Of a stretch of DNA of 64,000 nucleotides, positions 42,602 through 52,413 are shown piece by piece (position 1 is the first letter of the stretch; every line of letters starts with the position of its first letter). Both the position numbers and the translations under genes were made by a program. Source of the DNA: an uncultured Butyricicoccus sp. (lineage in GTDB: Bacteria; Bacillota; Clostridia; Oscillospirales; Butyricicoccaceae). The stretch lies in assembly GCF_944381005.1 (NCBI RefSeq), contig NZ_CALWJM010000004.1, positions 58,035-122,034 of the forward strand, read 5' to 3'. The notes below the pieces were generated by a model. That model ran no database searches. It was not told where the DNA came from and saw nothing but the letters and a program-made list of their open reading frames with translations.

Positions 42602-43369
42602 ATGGGGATTTTTGACCGCCTGACGGGAAAAAAACCAGAAAAATCACAAACTATGGGGGAAGAACGCGCCGTGCCGCGGCATATCGCTGTCATTATGGAC
42701 GGAAATGGCCGCTGGGCGAAAAAGCGCGGGCTGCCCAGAAAAGCCGGTCATAAAGTCGGTGCGGAGACCTTCCGCACGATTGCAACGTATTGCAAAGATA
42801 TCGGGGTGCAGTATTTTACCGTCTACGCTTTTTCGACCGAAAACTGGAAGCGTCCACAGGATGAAGTGGATGCACTGATGAATCTGTTTCGCACTTATCT
42901 GCGGGAAGCAGCCGAAACGATGGTCAAGCGTGGGGTTGCCGTGCGCGTGCTGGGCGACTTATCGGTTTTACCAGCCGATATCCGGCAGCAGATTGATGAA
43001 GTACACGCGCTGGCCGATACGCTGGGAGAGCAGGCGGCAACCGCTTCGCTCTGTATCAATTACGGCGGTCGGGATGAGATTAAAAACGCCGTGCGTGCGT
43101 TGGCACGCGAAGTGCGCGAGGGACGGCTGGAGCCGGATGCCATCACCGAGGACAGCATATCCGCGCATCTGTATACTGCACACATGCCTGACCCCGATTT
43201 GATTATCCGCCCGTCGGGTGAGGTGCGTACCTCTAATTTTCTGTTGTGGCAGTCGGCTTACAGTGAATATTATTTTACCGACGTGTTGTGGCCCGACTTT
43301 TCCACCCGTGATATGGACGCCGCAATTGACAATTTCAATCAGCGTTCGCGCAGATTTGGAGGCGTGTAA
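42602..43369 (+). CDS. uppS: Isoprenyl (undecaprenyl) diphosphate synthase
   Basis: 255 aa cis-prenyltransferase: HIAVIMDGNGRWAKKRGLPRKAGH, YFTVYAFSTENWKRP, DLIIRPSGEVRTSNFLLWQSAYSEYYF. Makes the lipid carrier for wall synthesis. A ~25-residue variable N-terminal extension precedes the core. Confidence 0.95.
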   Translation: MGIFDRLTGKKPEKSQTMGEERAVPRHIAVIMDGNGRWAKKRGLPRKAGHKVGAETFRTIATYCKDIGVQYFTVYAFSTENWKRPQDEVDALMNLFRTYLREAAETMVKRGVAVRVLGDLSVLPADIRQQIDEVHALADTLGEQAATASLCINYGGRDEIKNAVRALAREVREGRLEPDAITEDSISAHLYTAHMPDPDLIIRPSGEVRTSNFLLWQSAYSEYYFTDVLWPDFSTRDMDAAIDNFNQRSRRFGGV

Positions 43370-43371
43370 CC

Positions 43372-44205
43372 ATGAAAGCAAGAGTTTTATTCGGCGTCAT
43401 TGGCTTTGTGTTTGTGCTATTGGCGCTCTATGTTTTGCCGCCGGTCGTGTTGGCCGTGGCTGTGTCAGCATTGACGGTTTTGGCGGCCTTTGAAGTGCTA
43501 TATCCCACCGGATTGGTCAAAGATAAGGGAATCTTATGTGCGAGTCTGTTTGCTGCTGCCGCTTATGCCATAGCAACCTGCATACCCGCTGCGATTGGTC
43601 TGCAAGTTTCGGGCGGTATGTTGTGGCAGGTCATCGCTTTGTTATTGCTTGTGGCGTTGTTTGCTTGTTTACTGCGGCGGCATGATACGGTAAATGTGTC
43701 GCAAGTGATGGCGGGATTTTTTGGCGGCCTGATATTGCCCTACTTTTTGTTGTCGCTGTGGCGTATTTTTGAGATGGATGGCGGCCCGTTCCTTGTGCTG
43801 CTGCCACTGGTTGCGGCATGGGGGTCGGACACCTGTGCACTGTTTGCAGGCATGGCATTCGGCAAACATAAGCTCGCACCGGTCGTCAGTCCCAAAAAGA
43901 CCGTGGAAGGCGCGGTCGGTGGTGTGGTTGGCGCAACGCTGCTCATGCTATTGGTTGTATTTTTGCTGAACCGCTATGCAGCGGTATCCATTCACTATGC
44001 CGGTGCTGCTGTGATGGGTGCACTGGGCGCGGTCATCGGTCAGATTGGCGACCTGTCTTTCTCGATTATTAAGCGTCAGACTGGTATCAAAGATTATGGA
44101 CATATCTTTCCGGGGCATGGCGGCGTACTCGACCGCTTTGACAGTGTGATTTTTGTCGCGCCGGTCGTCGAGTTGGTTTTGCGTATACTCGGCCCGACCG
44201 TGTAA
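43372..44205 (+). CDS. cdsA: Phosphatidate cytidylyltransferase
   Basis: 277 aa, about eight membrane helices; signature near the C-terminus from QIGDLSFSIIKRQTGIKD to FPGHGGVLDRFDS. Makes CDP-diacylglycerol. Starts 2 nt after uppS. Confidence 0.93.
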   Translation: MKARVLFGVIGFVFVLLALYVLPPVVLAVAVSALTVLAAFEVLYPTGLVKDKGILCASLFAAAAYAIATCIPAAIGLQVSGGMLWQVIALLLLVALFACLLRRHDTVNVSQVMAGFFGGLILPYFLLSLWRIFEMDGGPFLVLLPLVAAWGSDTCALFAGMAFGKHKLAPVVSPKKTVEGAVGGVVGATLLMLLVVFLLNRYAAVSIHYAGAAVMGALGAVIGQIGDLSFSIIKRQTGIKDYGHIFPGHGGVLDRFDSVIFVAPVVELVLRILGPTV

Positions 44206-44229
44206 TAATACGCAAGGAAAGGTGATACA

Positions 44230-45381
44230 ATGAAAAAGCATCTATCCATTTTGGGCGCGACCGGTTCCATCGGTACGCAAACCATTGATATCTTGTCCTC
44301 GATTGATGCTGAGGTGGTTGCACTGACCACCAACCGCAACATCAAATTGCTGGAACAACAGGCGCGCGCGCTGCATCCCAAGTTGTGCGTCGCGTTTGAT
44401 GAAGCGGCGGCAAAGGAACTGAAAACCGCGCTGGCAGATACCGACATAACGGTGTTGGCTGGTATGGATGGCCTTGTCGCGGCGGCAACTCATCCGGATT
44501 GTGATACCGTTGTGACGGCGGTGGTCGGTATGGTCGGCTTGCTGCCCACACTGGCCGCGATTGACGCGGGCAAGGATATCGCACTTGCCAACAAAGAAAC
44601 ACTGGTCTGTGCCGGACAGTTGGTGATGGACGCGGCGCGCCGTAAAGGGGTACACATCTTGCCGGTCGATTCCGAACACTCGGCCATTTTTCAGTGTATT
44701 CAGGCATGTCAAGGTAATGCACTTGACAAAATCATCCTAACCGCGTCGGGTGGGCCGTTCTTCGGCAAGACTGCCGAACAGCTCAAAATGGTGACAAGGG
44801 AGCAGGCTTTACAACATCCGAATTGGTCGATGGGTGCTAAAATCACGACCGATTCGGCCACAATGATGAACAAAGGATTGGAACTTCTGGAAGCAATGTG
44901 GCTGTATGACTTGCCGGAAAGTCAAATCGAGATTGTAGTGCACCGAGAATCCATTGTACACTCTTTGATTGAATTTGCTGACGGTGCCGTGCTCGCACAG
45001 CTCGGTGTACCAGACATGCGCTTGCCTATCCAATACGCGCTGACCTATCCAGAACGCCTGCCCTGTAAAGTGCCGCGCCTTTCGCTGGCGGAAGTCGGCC
45101 GCATGACCTTTTATGCTCCTGATAATCAGGCATTTCCAGCAATGAATCTGGCACGCCATGCGGCACGGCGCAAAGGCAATGTGGGAGCCGTACTCAACGG
45201 CGCGAACGAAGCCGCGGTCGGCCGTTTCCTTTCGGGCAACCTGCCGTTCTGGAAGATTCCACAGCTTGTGGAAAAAGCAATGGAGCAGGTGCCCTATCAA
45301 GCCCAGCCTACGCTGGACGACATCCTGGCAAGTGACCGGGCGGCACGGCAAGCCGTCGCGTCACTCGCCGCAGCCCAATGA
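44230..45381 (+). CDS. dxr: 1-deoxy-D-xylulose 5-phosphate reductoisomerase
   Basis: 383 aa. NADPH motif LGATGSIGTQTIDI, NKETLVCAG, VDSEHSAIFQC, TASGGPF, PNWSMGAKITTDSATMMNKGLE, HRESIVHS. Second step of the MEP isoprenoid pathway; ispG lies two genes on. Confidence 0.96.
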   Translation: MKKHLSILGATGSIGTQTIDILSSIDAEVVALTTNRNIKLLEQQARALHPKLCVAFDEAAAKELKTALADTDITVLAGMDGLVAAATHPDCDTVVTAVVGMVGLLPTLAAIDAGKDIALANKETLVCAGQLVMDAARRKGVHILPVDSEHSAIFQCIQACQGNALDKIILTASGGPFFGKTAEQLKMVTREQALQHPNWSMGAKITTDSATMMNKGLELLEAMWLYDLPESQIEIVVHRESIVHSLIEFADGAVLAQLGVPDMRLPIQYALTYPERLPCKVPRLSLAEVGRMTFYAPDNQAFPAMNLARHAARRKGNVGAVLNGANEAAVGRFLSGNLPFWKIPQLVEKAMEQVPYQAQPTLDDILASDRAARQAVASLAAAQ

Positions 45382-45398
45382 GGTGAAACAAGCATAAC

Positions 45399-46433
45399 AT
45401 GATTGCAAACATTTTTTGGATTGTGATTGCCCTGCTGGGCTTTGGCCTGCTCATCATGGCGCATGAGTTCGGGCACTGTGTCGCCGCCAAGCGCGGCGGG
45501 GTGCAGGTCGATGAATTTTGGATTGGCATGGGGCCTAAGCTGCTGCAAAAGCAGGTTGGCGAAACCAATTACTGCCTTTGCTTGCTGCCTATCGGCGGCG
45601 CGTGCGTGATGAGTGGCGAGGACAGTGCTTCCGACAATCCACGCGCCTTTGGTAACGCCAAGTGGCTGACCCGCTTTATCATTCTGATTGCCGGTGTTGC
45701 CATGAACTTTTTGCTGGGCTTTGTGATTTTGCTGTGTCTGTCGTGGAACGTGCAGCAGGAAGCCGTGCCGGTTATCGACTCGTTCTATGAGGGCTTTTCT
45801 GCCGAGGGCGAACAGGGCTTAATGGTAGGCGACCGTATTTTAAAAATTGACGGCTATCGCATTTTAACCGGTGGTGATGTCTCGGAGGGCTTGCGGCGTG
45901 GTGCGTCCGATGGCAAATTTGATTTTGTCATCAAGCGCGATGGCAAGACCGTGCACATTGAAGATTTGGAACTTCGTGCCGATATAGATATTGGAGATGG
46001 ACGACAAGGGTATGGTCTGCGCTTCGGTGTACAGACGCTGACCGTTCCCGGACATTTGCGCTATGCGTTGGTGCTGGCGTTCAACGACACGCGCATGGTG
46101 TGGCATGCACTGGGCGATTTGATTTCGGGCGCAGTCGGTGTTGACCAGCTTTCGGGGCCAGTCGGCGTGGTCGCTGTGACGGCACAGACTGCGCAGGCCG
46201 GCGCACTGCCGTTTTGGGCGCTGCTCGCCTTTCTCTCGATTAACCTTGGCGTTATGAATTTGTTGCCCATTCCCGGATTGGATGGCGGCCGGATTCTATT
46301 TTTGTTGGTCGAAGGTCTGCGGCGCAAGCCACTTGACCCCAAACTGGAAGGGTATGTTAATTTGGCTGGTTTGTGTGCGCTGTTCGCACTCATTTTGTAT
46401 GTAACCGGTCAGGATATCTTGCGTTTGCTTTAA
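45399..46433 (+). CDS. rseP: RIP metalloprotease, site-2 protease family
   Basis: 344 aa. Zinc motif HEFGH near residue 22, PDZ domain in the middle (GDRILKIDGYRI), and a C-terminal NLLPIPGLDGGRIL helix that completes the active site. Cleaves anti-sigma factors and signal-peptide remnants in the membrane. Also called RasP/YluC in Bacilli. Confidence 0.93.
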   Translation: MIANIFWIVIALLGFGLLIMAHEFGHCVAAKRGGVQVDEFWIGMGPKLLQKQVGETNYCLCLLPIGGACVMSGEDSASDNPRAFGNAKWLTRFIILIAGVAMNFLLGFVILLCLSWNVQQEAVPVIDSFYEGFSAEGEQGLMVGDRILKIDGYRILTGGDVSEGLRRGASDGKFDFVIKRDGKTVHIEDLELRADIDIGDGRQGYGLRFGVQTLTVPGHLRYALVLAFNDTRMVWHALGDLISGAVGVDQLSGPVGVVAVTAQTAQAGALPFWALLAFLSINLGVMNLLPIPGLDGGRILFLLVEGLRRKPLDPKLEGYVNLAGLCALFALILYVTGQDILRLL

Positions 46434-46454
46434 TTGCTGGGGAGGAATACCGAC

Positions 46455-47510
46455 ATGAAGGAAAAGACGAGACAAATTTCGGTTGGTTCGGTTCAAGTTG
46501 GCGGTGGTGCACCGGTGTCGGTGCAGTCTATGACCAACACCGACACTCGCGACGCACAGGCGACACTGGAACAGATTCGCGCACTGGCTGCGGCAGGCTG
46601 TGACATTGTGCGCTGTGCCGTGCCCGACCAGACGGCAGCGCGTGCGCTCGAAGTTATCTGTGAACAATCGCCCATTCCGGTCGTCGCGGATATCCATTTT
46701 GATTACCGGCTTGCACTGGATGCGATTGCCGCCGGTGTGGATAAAATCCGCCTCAATCCCGGTAATATTGGCGGGGAAGACCGCGTGAAAGCGGTCGTGC
46801 AAGCCGCTCGTGCGCGTAATATTCCTATCCGCATCGGGGTCAATTCGGGTTCGGTTGAGAAAAGTATTTTGGCAAAATACGGTGCACCTACCCCCGAAGC
46901 ACTGGTCGAGAGTGCTCTGTATCACGCATCTTTACTCGAAAAATTCGATTTCTACGATATTTGTCTGTCGATGAAATCTTCCTCGGTGCCGTATACCATG
47001 CGCGCCTATCAGTTAGCGCATGAGCAGACCGACTACCCGCTGCATCTGGGCGTGACCGAAGCCGGAACCGAGTATATGGGTACGGTCAAATCGGCGGCAG
47101 GCATTGGCGGGTTGCTTGCGCTGGGCATCGGCGACACCATTCGCGTTTCCCTGACCGATGACCCGGTAAAGGAAATCTATGCGGCACAAGCCATTCTCAA
47201 AGCCGTCGGCCTGAATGATGACGGCGTGAATGTGGTTTCGTGCCCGACTTGCGGCCGCACGCGCATCGACCTGATTGGCATTGCCAAAGAGGTCGAACAG
47301 CGTGTCGCGGGCATCCACGGCAAAAAACTAAAGGTTGCCGTTATGGGCTGCGCAGTCAACGGGCCGGGAGAGGCGCGGGAAGCCGACCTCGGCATTGCAG
47401 GCGGCGACGGTGTCGGCTTGATTTTCCGCAAGGGGGAAATTTTGCGCAAAGTGCCGCAAGAAGAATTGGTTGATGCACTGTTGCAGGAAATCGAGCAATA
47501 TGAAGCGTAA
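46455..47510 (+). CDS. ispG: (E)-4-hydroxy-3-methylbut-2-enyl-diphosphate synthase (flavodoxin type)
   Basis: 351 aa. QSMTNTDTRDAQATLEQI, VADIHFDYRLAL, IRLNPGNIG, IGVNSGSVEK and C-terminal Fe-S ligands in VSCPTCGRTRIDL plus MGCAVNGPGEA. MEP pathway step. ATG 46455 follows GGGGAGG; the TTG at 46434 is rejected because it lies before the ribosome site. Confidence 0.96.
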   Translation: MKEKTRQISVGSVQVGGGAPVSVQSMTNTDTRDAQATLEQIRALAAAGCDIVRCAVPDQTAARALEVICEQSPIPVVADIHFDYRLALDAIAAGVDKIRLNPGNIGGEDRVKAVVQAARARNIPIRIGVNSGSVEKSILAKYGAPTPEALVESALYHASLLEKFDFYDICLSMKSSSVPYTMRAYQLAHEQTDYPLHLGVTEAGTEYMGTVKSAAGIGGLLALGIGDTIRVSLTDDPVKEIYAAQAILKAVGLNDDGVNVVSCPTCGRTRIDLIGIAKEVEQRVAGIHGKKLKVAVMGCAVNGPGEAREADLGIAGGDGVGLIFRKGEILRKVPQEELVDALLQEIEQYEA

Positions 47511-47514
47511 ATGG

Positions 47515-47556
47515 GATGGGGCGGCTTTGCGGCTGCCCCATCGGGCATTTTTTGAC
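47515..47556 (+). terminator. Terminator between ispG and polC
   Basis: GATGGGGC pairs with GCCCCATC, with inner GGCTTTGCGGCT, then GGGCATTTTTTG. The T run is separated by 5 nt, so efficiency is uncertain; polC follows 26 nt later. Confidence 0.6.
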
Positions 47557-47581
47557 TATCAAGAGGAGCAGATTTTGATTT

Positions 47582-50500
47582 ATGGCAAAGACCCTTTCCG
47601 AACTGTTTGAACGCTGTAAAAATTCATCTTATACCGACTGTATGGCAGGGGAAGTGCGTTCGCTGGCGGTCAGCCATGACCGGCAGCAGATGATTTGCCA
47701 TGTGGCACTTGACAAGCCGGTGTCCCGCGCCAGACTGGATGCACTGGGAAAAGAAATTGCAAAATGCTACGGTCTGACCCGCTTTTCCATTGCACCTCGC
47801 TATCAAATGGAGGGTCTGTCCGACGCTTATTTGCAGCTATTGCGTGAGGATTTGTGTCACCGTCTGCCTTCGGCAACTGGGTTGTTGGCGCGCAGTACAT
47901 GGAAACAGGATGGAGACCATCTGTATATTTCTATGGGCGAAACCGCGCGCAGTTATCTTGCACTTGCCCTGCGACAGATGCAAGAGCGCATTGAAGCCGA
48001 AACCGGACAGCGGATTTTGGTTGAGGCTGTGCCGCTGGATGAGGGCGAAGTGGAACAAATACTGGAGCAGCAACGCACCGAGCGTGCCGCTGCTTTGAAA
48101 GCGGCATTAGATGCCATACCAGTGGCCGAACCCATGCCCGAAAAACCGCGTAAAAATTTGCGCTCCCGTCCGGTGAGTGAGGGCAACAGCTACGCGCGTC
48201 CCAAGGTGGAAAAGGTGGCAGATGATAACCTGATTTTGGGCAAGCTGTATTCAGAAGAACCGGTCGCCATTCGGGATGCGTTAGGCGCGTTTGACCGCGT
48301 GACCATCAAAGGCGATGTGTTCTTTGTAGACCACCGCGAAATTGTCAGCAAAAAAACCGGAAAAGAATGGATTAAGCTGGCGTTTGATATCACAGACAAT
48401 ACCAACTCGATTCGCGTGGCTAAGTTCATGGCAAAAGAGCAGGCAGAAGATATTGTGTCTGCCATTAAGACCGGAATGCACCTGATTGTACAGGGCAAAA
48501 TCAGCTTTGATACCTATGAAAAGGAAAGCGTGCTGGAGCCGACCGCGATTGTCAAAGCCAAAAAGAAAGTACGCATGGACAATGCGCCCGAAAAGCGCGT
48601 CGAACTGCATTTGCACACCAATATGAGTGCGCTGGATGGTGTTTCGGACACCAAAGACCTGATTAACCGGTGCAAACTTTGGGGCTGGCCAGCAATGGCA
48701 ATCACCGACCACGGTTGTGCACAGGCGTTCCCGCTCGCGCTGCATGTTGTGGACGGCAAAGAAGCCGATTTCCCCAAAATTTTATACGGTGTGGAAGCCT
48801 ACTATGTCAACGATTCGGCAGCCGTTTCGGTCGTGCGCGGGCCGCTGGACGGGGGTTTAGACGGCGATTTCATTGTATTTGACTTGGAGACGACCGGACT
48901 CAAGCCCGCTACAGAGGAAATCACCGAAATTGCCGCCGTGTTGGTGCGAGAAGGCGAAATCCGTGATTCATTCCAAACCTATGTCAATCCGCACAAGCCC
49001 ATACCGCCCGAAATCACCGAATTAACCGGTATTTCAGATGAAACGGTTGCCGATGCCCCCGATTTGCCCGAAGCGCTGGAGCAATTTTTTGCGTTTGCAG
49101 GTGACCGCGTGCTGGTGGCACACAATGCTGGCTTTGACCTGTCTTTTCTCAAAGAAGCCTGTAAGCGTCTGTCTATCGACCGCACATTTACCTATATTGA
49201 TACCTTGGAACTGTCGCGCATTATGCTGCCCCATTTGAATCGTTTTAAACTTAATGTGCTGGCGAAAGAATTGCAGGTCGGCCCGTTCGAGCATCACCGC
49301 GCAAGTGAAGATGCCGCTGTGCTCGGCCGCATCTGGGTCAAGCTGCTCGACAAACTCAAAATCGAGCACCATGCGCGTAAGATTTCCGATATCAATCCGA
49401 TTTTGGCGGGATTGCGTGCCAAAAAGGGCGGGCTCAAAAATATGCCGCGCTATCACTTTATTATTCTGGTCAAAACACAAGCTGGACTGAAAAATCTGTA
49501 TAAACTCATTTCGTATAGCTTCCTTGACCATTTCTATCGCCGTCCTTTAATGCCACGCTCCGAGCTTATCAAACATCGAGAAGGTTTGGTGTTCGGCTCG
49601 GCGTGTGAAGCTGGGGAACTGTTTCAGGCGGTCGTTGCAGGTAAGTCGATGGATGAACTCAAGCGCATAGCTGATTTTTATGATTACCTGGAGATTCAGC
49701 CCATTGACAACAATCGCTTTATGATTGAAAAGGGCATTGCCCAAGATGAGGAGACATTACGGGGCTATAATCGTACCGTACTGCAAGTGGCGGATGCGCT
49801 GGGTAAGCCCTGTTGTGCTACCGGTGACGTCCACTTTCTTGACCCAGAGGATGAGGCGTACCGGCGTATTCTGATGGCTGGTCAGGGATTTTCCGATGCC
49901 GACAACCAAGCGCCGCTCTATCTCAAAACAACAGAAGAAATGTTGGAGGAATTTTCCTATCTGGGCGAAGACCGCGCCCGTGAAGTGGTCATCACCAATC
50001 CCAATCGGATTGCCGATTCTCTCGACCCTATTCGACCCATCCCGCGGGAGAACTATCCGCCTAAAATTGAAGGCTCGGCAGAGGAATTGGAAACCATGTG
50101 CCGTGAAAAAGCCAAGCGCATGTATGGTGACCCGCTGCCCGAAATTGTGCAGGCACGTCTCGACCGTGAATTAAAATCCATCATTGGCAACGGGTACGAT
50201 GTGATGTACATGATTGCCCAAAAGCTGGTTAGCAAGTCGCTGGCAGACGGCTATCTGGTCGGCTCGCGTGGTTCGGTCGGTTCGTCACTCGTCGCGTTTT
50301 TGTCCGATATCACCGAGGTAAACTCACTTGCTCCGCATTATCTGTGCCCGCACTGTAAGTATTTTGAACTGCATGAGAATGAGGGCGTGGGCTGTGGAGT
50401 GTGTCTACCCGACAAGACCTGTCCGCGCTGCGGTACAAAACTTAAAAAAGAAGGATTTTCGGTGCCATTTGAAACCTTTTTGGGCTTCAATGGCGACAAA

Positions 50501-51943
50501 GTGCCCGATATTGACCTGAACTTTTCGGGTGAGTATCAACCCCGTATCCACAAATATACCGGTGAACTGTTCGGGCATGACCATGTATTTCGAGCGGGTA
50601 CGATTGCGACGGTTGCCGAAAAAACCGCCTACGGCTATGTCAAAAAATATATGGAGGAGCGCGGGCTAGAGTGTTCCCGCGCTGAAGAAAACCGGTTGGC
50701 AGCCGGATGTACAGGTATTCGCCGCACGACCGGTCAGCATCCCGGTGGTATCGTGGTTGTACCCAAGGAAGTTGAAATTTATGATTTTTGTCCAGTACAA
50801 CATCCGGCAGATGACCCAACTTCGGATATTATCACCACGCATTTTGAGTACCACTCCATCGACGCAAACCTGCTTAAATTGGACGAGTTGGGGCATGATG
50901 ACCCGACCATTATCAAGCGTTTGGAGGATTTGACCGGCGTAAATGCGCAGAAAATCCCGCTGGATGACCCCGACGTGATGAGCCTGTTTACGTCTAACAA
51001 AGCATTGCACTATGTAGACGATACAACCGACCCCATTTTGGGCGAGTTGGGCTGTTTGGCTGTACCGGAATTTGGTACCAAATTTGTGCGCGGCATGGTG
51101 AAGGACACCAAACCAACCACTTTTGACGATTTACTTTGTATTTCTGGCTTGTCACATGGCACCGATGTCTGGCTGGGAAATGCCGCCGAACTGGTCAAGG
51201 CGGGTATCCCGCTGAACGAGTGTATTTGCTGTCGTGATGATATCATGAACTATCTGATTGGCAAGGGCGTTGAACCAAAACTGGCATTCCAGACGATGGA
51301 ATCGGTGCGTAAGGGCAAAGGACTCAAACCGGAAATGGAAGAAGCCATGAAGCAAAACCATGTGCCAGATTGGTACATTGATTCATGCAAAAAAATCAAG
51401 TATATGTTCCCAAAAGCGCACGCAGTTGCCTATGTCATGATGGCATTTCGTATTGCATGGTTCAAGGTACACAAGCCGCTTGCCTTCTATTCGGCGTATT
51501 TTTCGATTCGCGCAAAAGGCTTTGATGCGTCGTGTATGATTCGCGGGGATGCGGTGTGCTTGGATAAAATTCGGGAATTGCAGCAAAAAGAGAGCGATAA
51601 AACCATTTCTGCCGCCGAAAAAGATACCCAGACCACGCTTGAAGTGTGCCACGAGTTTTATAAACGCGGTTTTACTTTCGCACCGATGGACATTTACCAG
51701 TCAGATGCCACCAAGTTTTTGGTAACAGACAACGGTTTGATTCCACCGTTTACTTCCATGCCCGGTATTGGCGAACAGGCAGCACTTAATATTGTGGAAG
51801 AACGCACCAAGGGGCCGTTTTTGTCGGCTGAAGAACTTTCGGTGCGCTGTCCTAAGGTTTCTAAATCGGTCATCGAATTGCTTGGTCAGATAGGGGCGCT
51901 TGGCTCTATGCCGCGCAGCACACAAATCAGTTTGTTTGGATAA
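47582..51943 (+). CDS. polC: DNA polymerase III alpha subunit, PolC type
   Basis: 1453 aa, the usual length for Gram-positive replicative polymerases. OB fold near residues 240-330, PHP domain from about 337 (ELHLHTNMSALDGVS, ITDHG) interrupted by a DEDDh proofreading exonuclease (FDLETTGLKP at ~432, AHNAGFDLSF, HRASEDAAVL), then the polymerase core (GSRGSVGSSLVAFLSDITEV, zinc-binding CPHCKYFEL...CGVCLPDKTCPRCG, PDIDLNFSGEYQ, TGQHPGGIVVVP). All catalytic motifs are intact. Confidence 0.97.
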   Translation: MAKTLSELFERCKNSSYTDCMAGEVRSLAVSHDRQQMICHVALDKPVSRARLDALGKEIAKCYGLTRFSIAPRYQMEGLSDAYLQLLREDLCHRLPSATGLLARSTWKQDGDHLYISMGETARSYLALALRQMQERIEAETGQRILVEAVPLDEGEVEQILEQQRTERAAALKAALDAIPVAEPMPEKPRKNLRSRPVSEGNSYARPKVEKVADDNLILGKLYSEEPVAIRDALGAFDRVTIKGDVFFVDHREIVSKKTGKEWIKLAFDITDNTNSIRVAKFMAKEQAEDIVSAIKTGMHLIVQGKISFDTYEKESVLEPTAIVKAKKKVRMDNAPEKRVELHLHTNMSALDGVSDTKDLINRCKLWGWPAMAITDHGCAQAFPLALHVVDGKEADFPKILYGVEAYYVNDSAAVSVVRGPLDGGLDGDFIVFDLETTGLKPATEEITEIAAVLVREGEIRDSFQTYVNPHKPIPPEITELTGISDETVADAPDLPEALEQFFAFAGDRVLVAHNAGFDLSFLKEACKRLSIDRTFTYIDTLELSRIMLPHLNRFKLNVLAKELQVGPFEHHRASEDAAVLGRIWVKLLDKLKIEHHARKISDINPILAGLRAKKGGLKNMPRYHFIILVKTQAGLKNLYKLISYSFLDHFYRRPLMPRSELIKHREGLVFGSACEAGELFQAVVAGKSMDELKRIADFYDYLEIQPIDNNRFMIEKGIAQDEETLRGYNRTVLQVADALGKPCCATGDVHFLDPEDEAYRRILMAGQGFSDADNQAPLYLKTTEEMLEEFSYLGEDRAREVVITNPNRIADSLDPIRPIPRENYPPKIEGSAEELETMCREKAKRMYGDPLPEIVQARLDRELKSIIGNGYDVMYMIAQKLVSKSLADGYLVGSRGSVGSSLVAFLSDITEVNSLAPHYLCPHCKYFELHENEGVGCGVCLPDKTCPRCGTKLKKEGFSVPFETFLGFNGDKVPDIDLNFSGEYQPRIHKYTGELFGHDHVFRAGTIATVAEKTAYGYVKKYMEERGLECSRAEENRLAAGCTGIRRTTGQHPGGIVVVPKEVEIYDFCPVQHPADDPTSDIITTHFEYHSIDANLLKLDELGHDDPTIIKRLEDLTGVNAQKIPLDDPDVMSLFTSNKALHYVDDTTDPILGELGCLAVPEFGTKFVRGMVKDTKPTTFDDLLCISGLSHGTDVWLGNAAELVKAGIPLNECICCRDDIMNYLIGKGVEPKLAFQTMESVRKGKGLKPEMEEAMKQNHVPDWYIDSCKKIKYMFPKAHAVAYVMMAFRIAWFKVHKPLAFYSAYFSIRAKGFDASCMIRGDAVCLDKIRELQQKESDKTISAAEKDTQTTLEVCHEFYKRGFTFAPMDIYQSDATKFLVTDNGLIPPFTSMPGIGEQAALNIVEERTKGPFLSAEELSVRCPKVSKSVIELLGQIGALGSMPRSTQISLFG

Positions 51944-51992
51944 TCGAAAACCGTAACACACATGTTTTTGCAAGTAGGGGAGGGGATAGACC

Positions 51993-52319
51993 ATGCGGAT
52001 TGCAGCAAAAGAACGGCAGTACCGCAACCCGGCACAGTATGCTAAGGTGGATAATCAGTGTGTACAGCCCAAAGTGCGGTATCCGCGCATGAAAAATCGC
52101 AGCATCCCAGTGCGGGACACCGTGCCCGCACCGCGAAAACGGAATTATCAGACCTATCGGGGCAACCGACCGCGCCGCCAAACTTGGCGGCGCGTGTGCC
52201 GGTATGGGCTTGTGTTGCTGTTGGCAGCATTAGTCGTATACTTATTTTGGAATGGGAGCGATGCAGCGCACAGTGTGGCACTGGATACCACGGCACAGCC
52301 TGCCATTTCCCTGTCGTAA
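51993..52319 (+). CDS. Hypothetical basic single-pass membrane protein, 108 aa
   Basis: A strongly basic N-terminal 65 residues (many Arg/Lys/Gln/Pro) precede one hydrophobic helix (YGLVLLLAALVVYLFW) and a short external tail. A good ribosome site (GGGGAGGGG) supports a real gene. No family recognised. Type II topology with the basic part inside. It lies between polC and the his promoter. Confidence 0.55.
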   Translation: MRIAAKERQYRNPAQYAKVDNQCVQPKVRYPRMKNRSIPVRDTVPAPRKRNYQTYRGNRPRRQTWRRVCRYGLVLLLAALVVYLFWNGSDAAHSVALDTTAQPAISLS

Positions 52320-52344
52320 TGGTCTTGAAAAATGCAAAAATGGC

Positions 52345-52373
52345 TTGACAAGGAGAGGAAGTTGGGTTAATAT
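52345..52373 (+). promoter_or_regulatory. his operon promoter
   Basis: TTGACA 52345-52350, 17 bp, TAATAT 52368-52373, 41 nt before the first his gene. The short leader has no room for a T-box. Confidence 0.75.
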
Positions 52374-52413
52374 TTTAGCATGATAAATTACAAAAGGGAG
52401 TAACAGGTTTTTT

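Noticed and set aside
52374..52413. T-box or attenuator in the his leader
   Set aside because: Only ~40 nt separate the promoter from the first gene, and no T-box motif is present.
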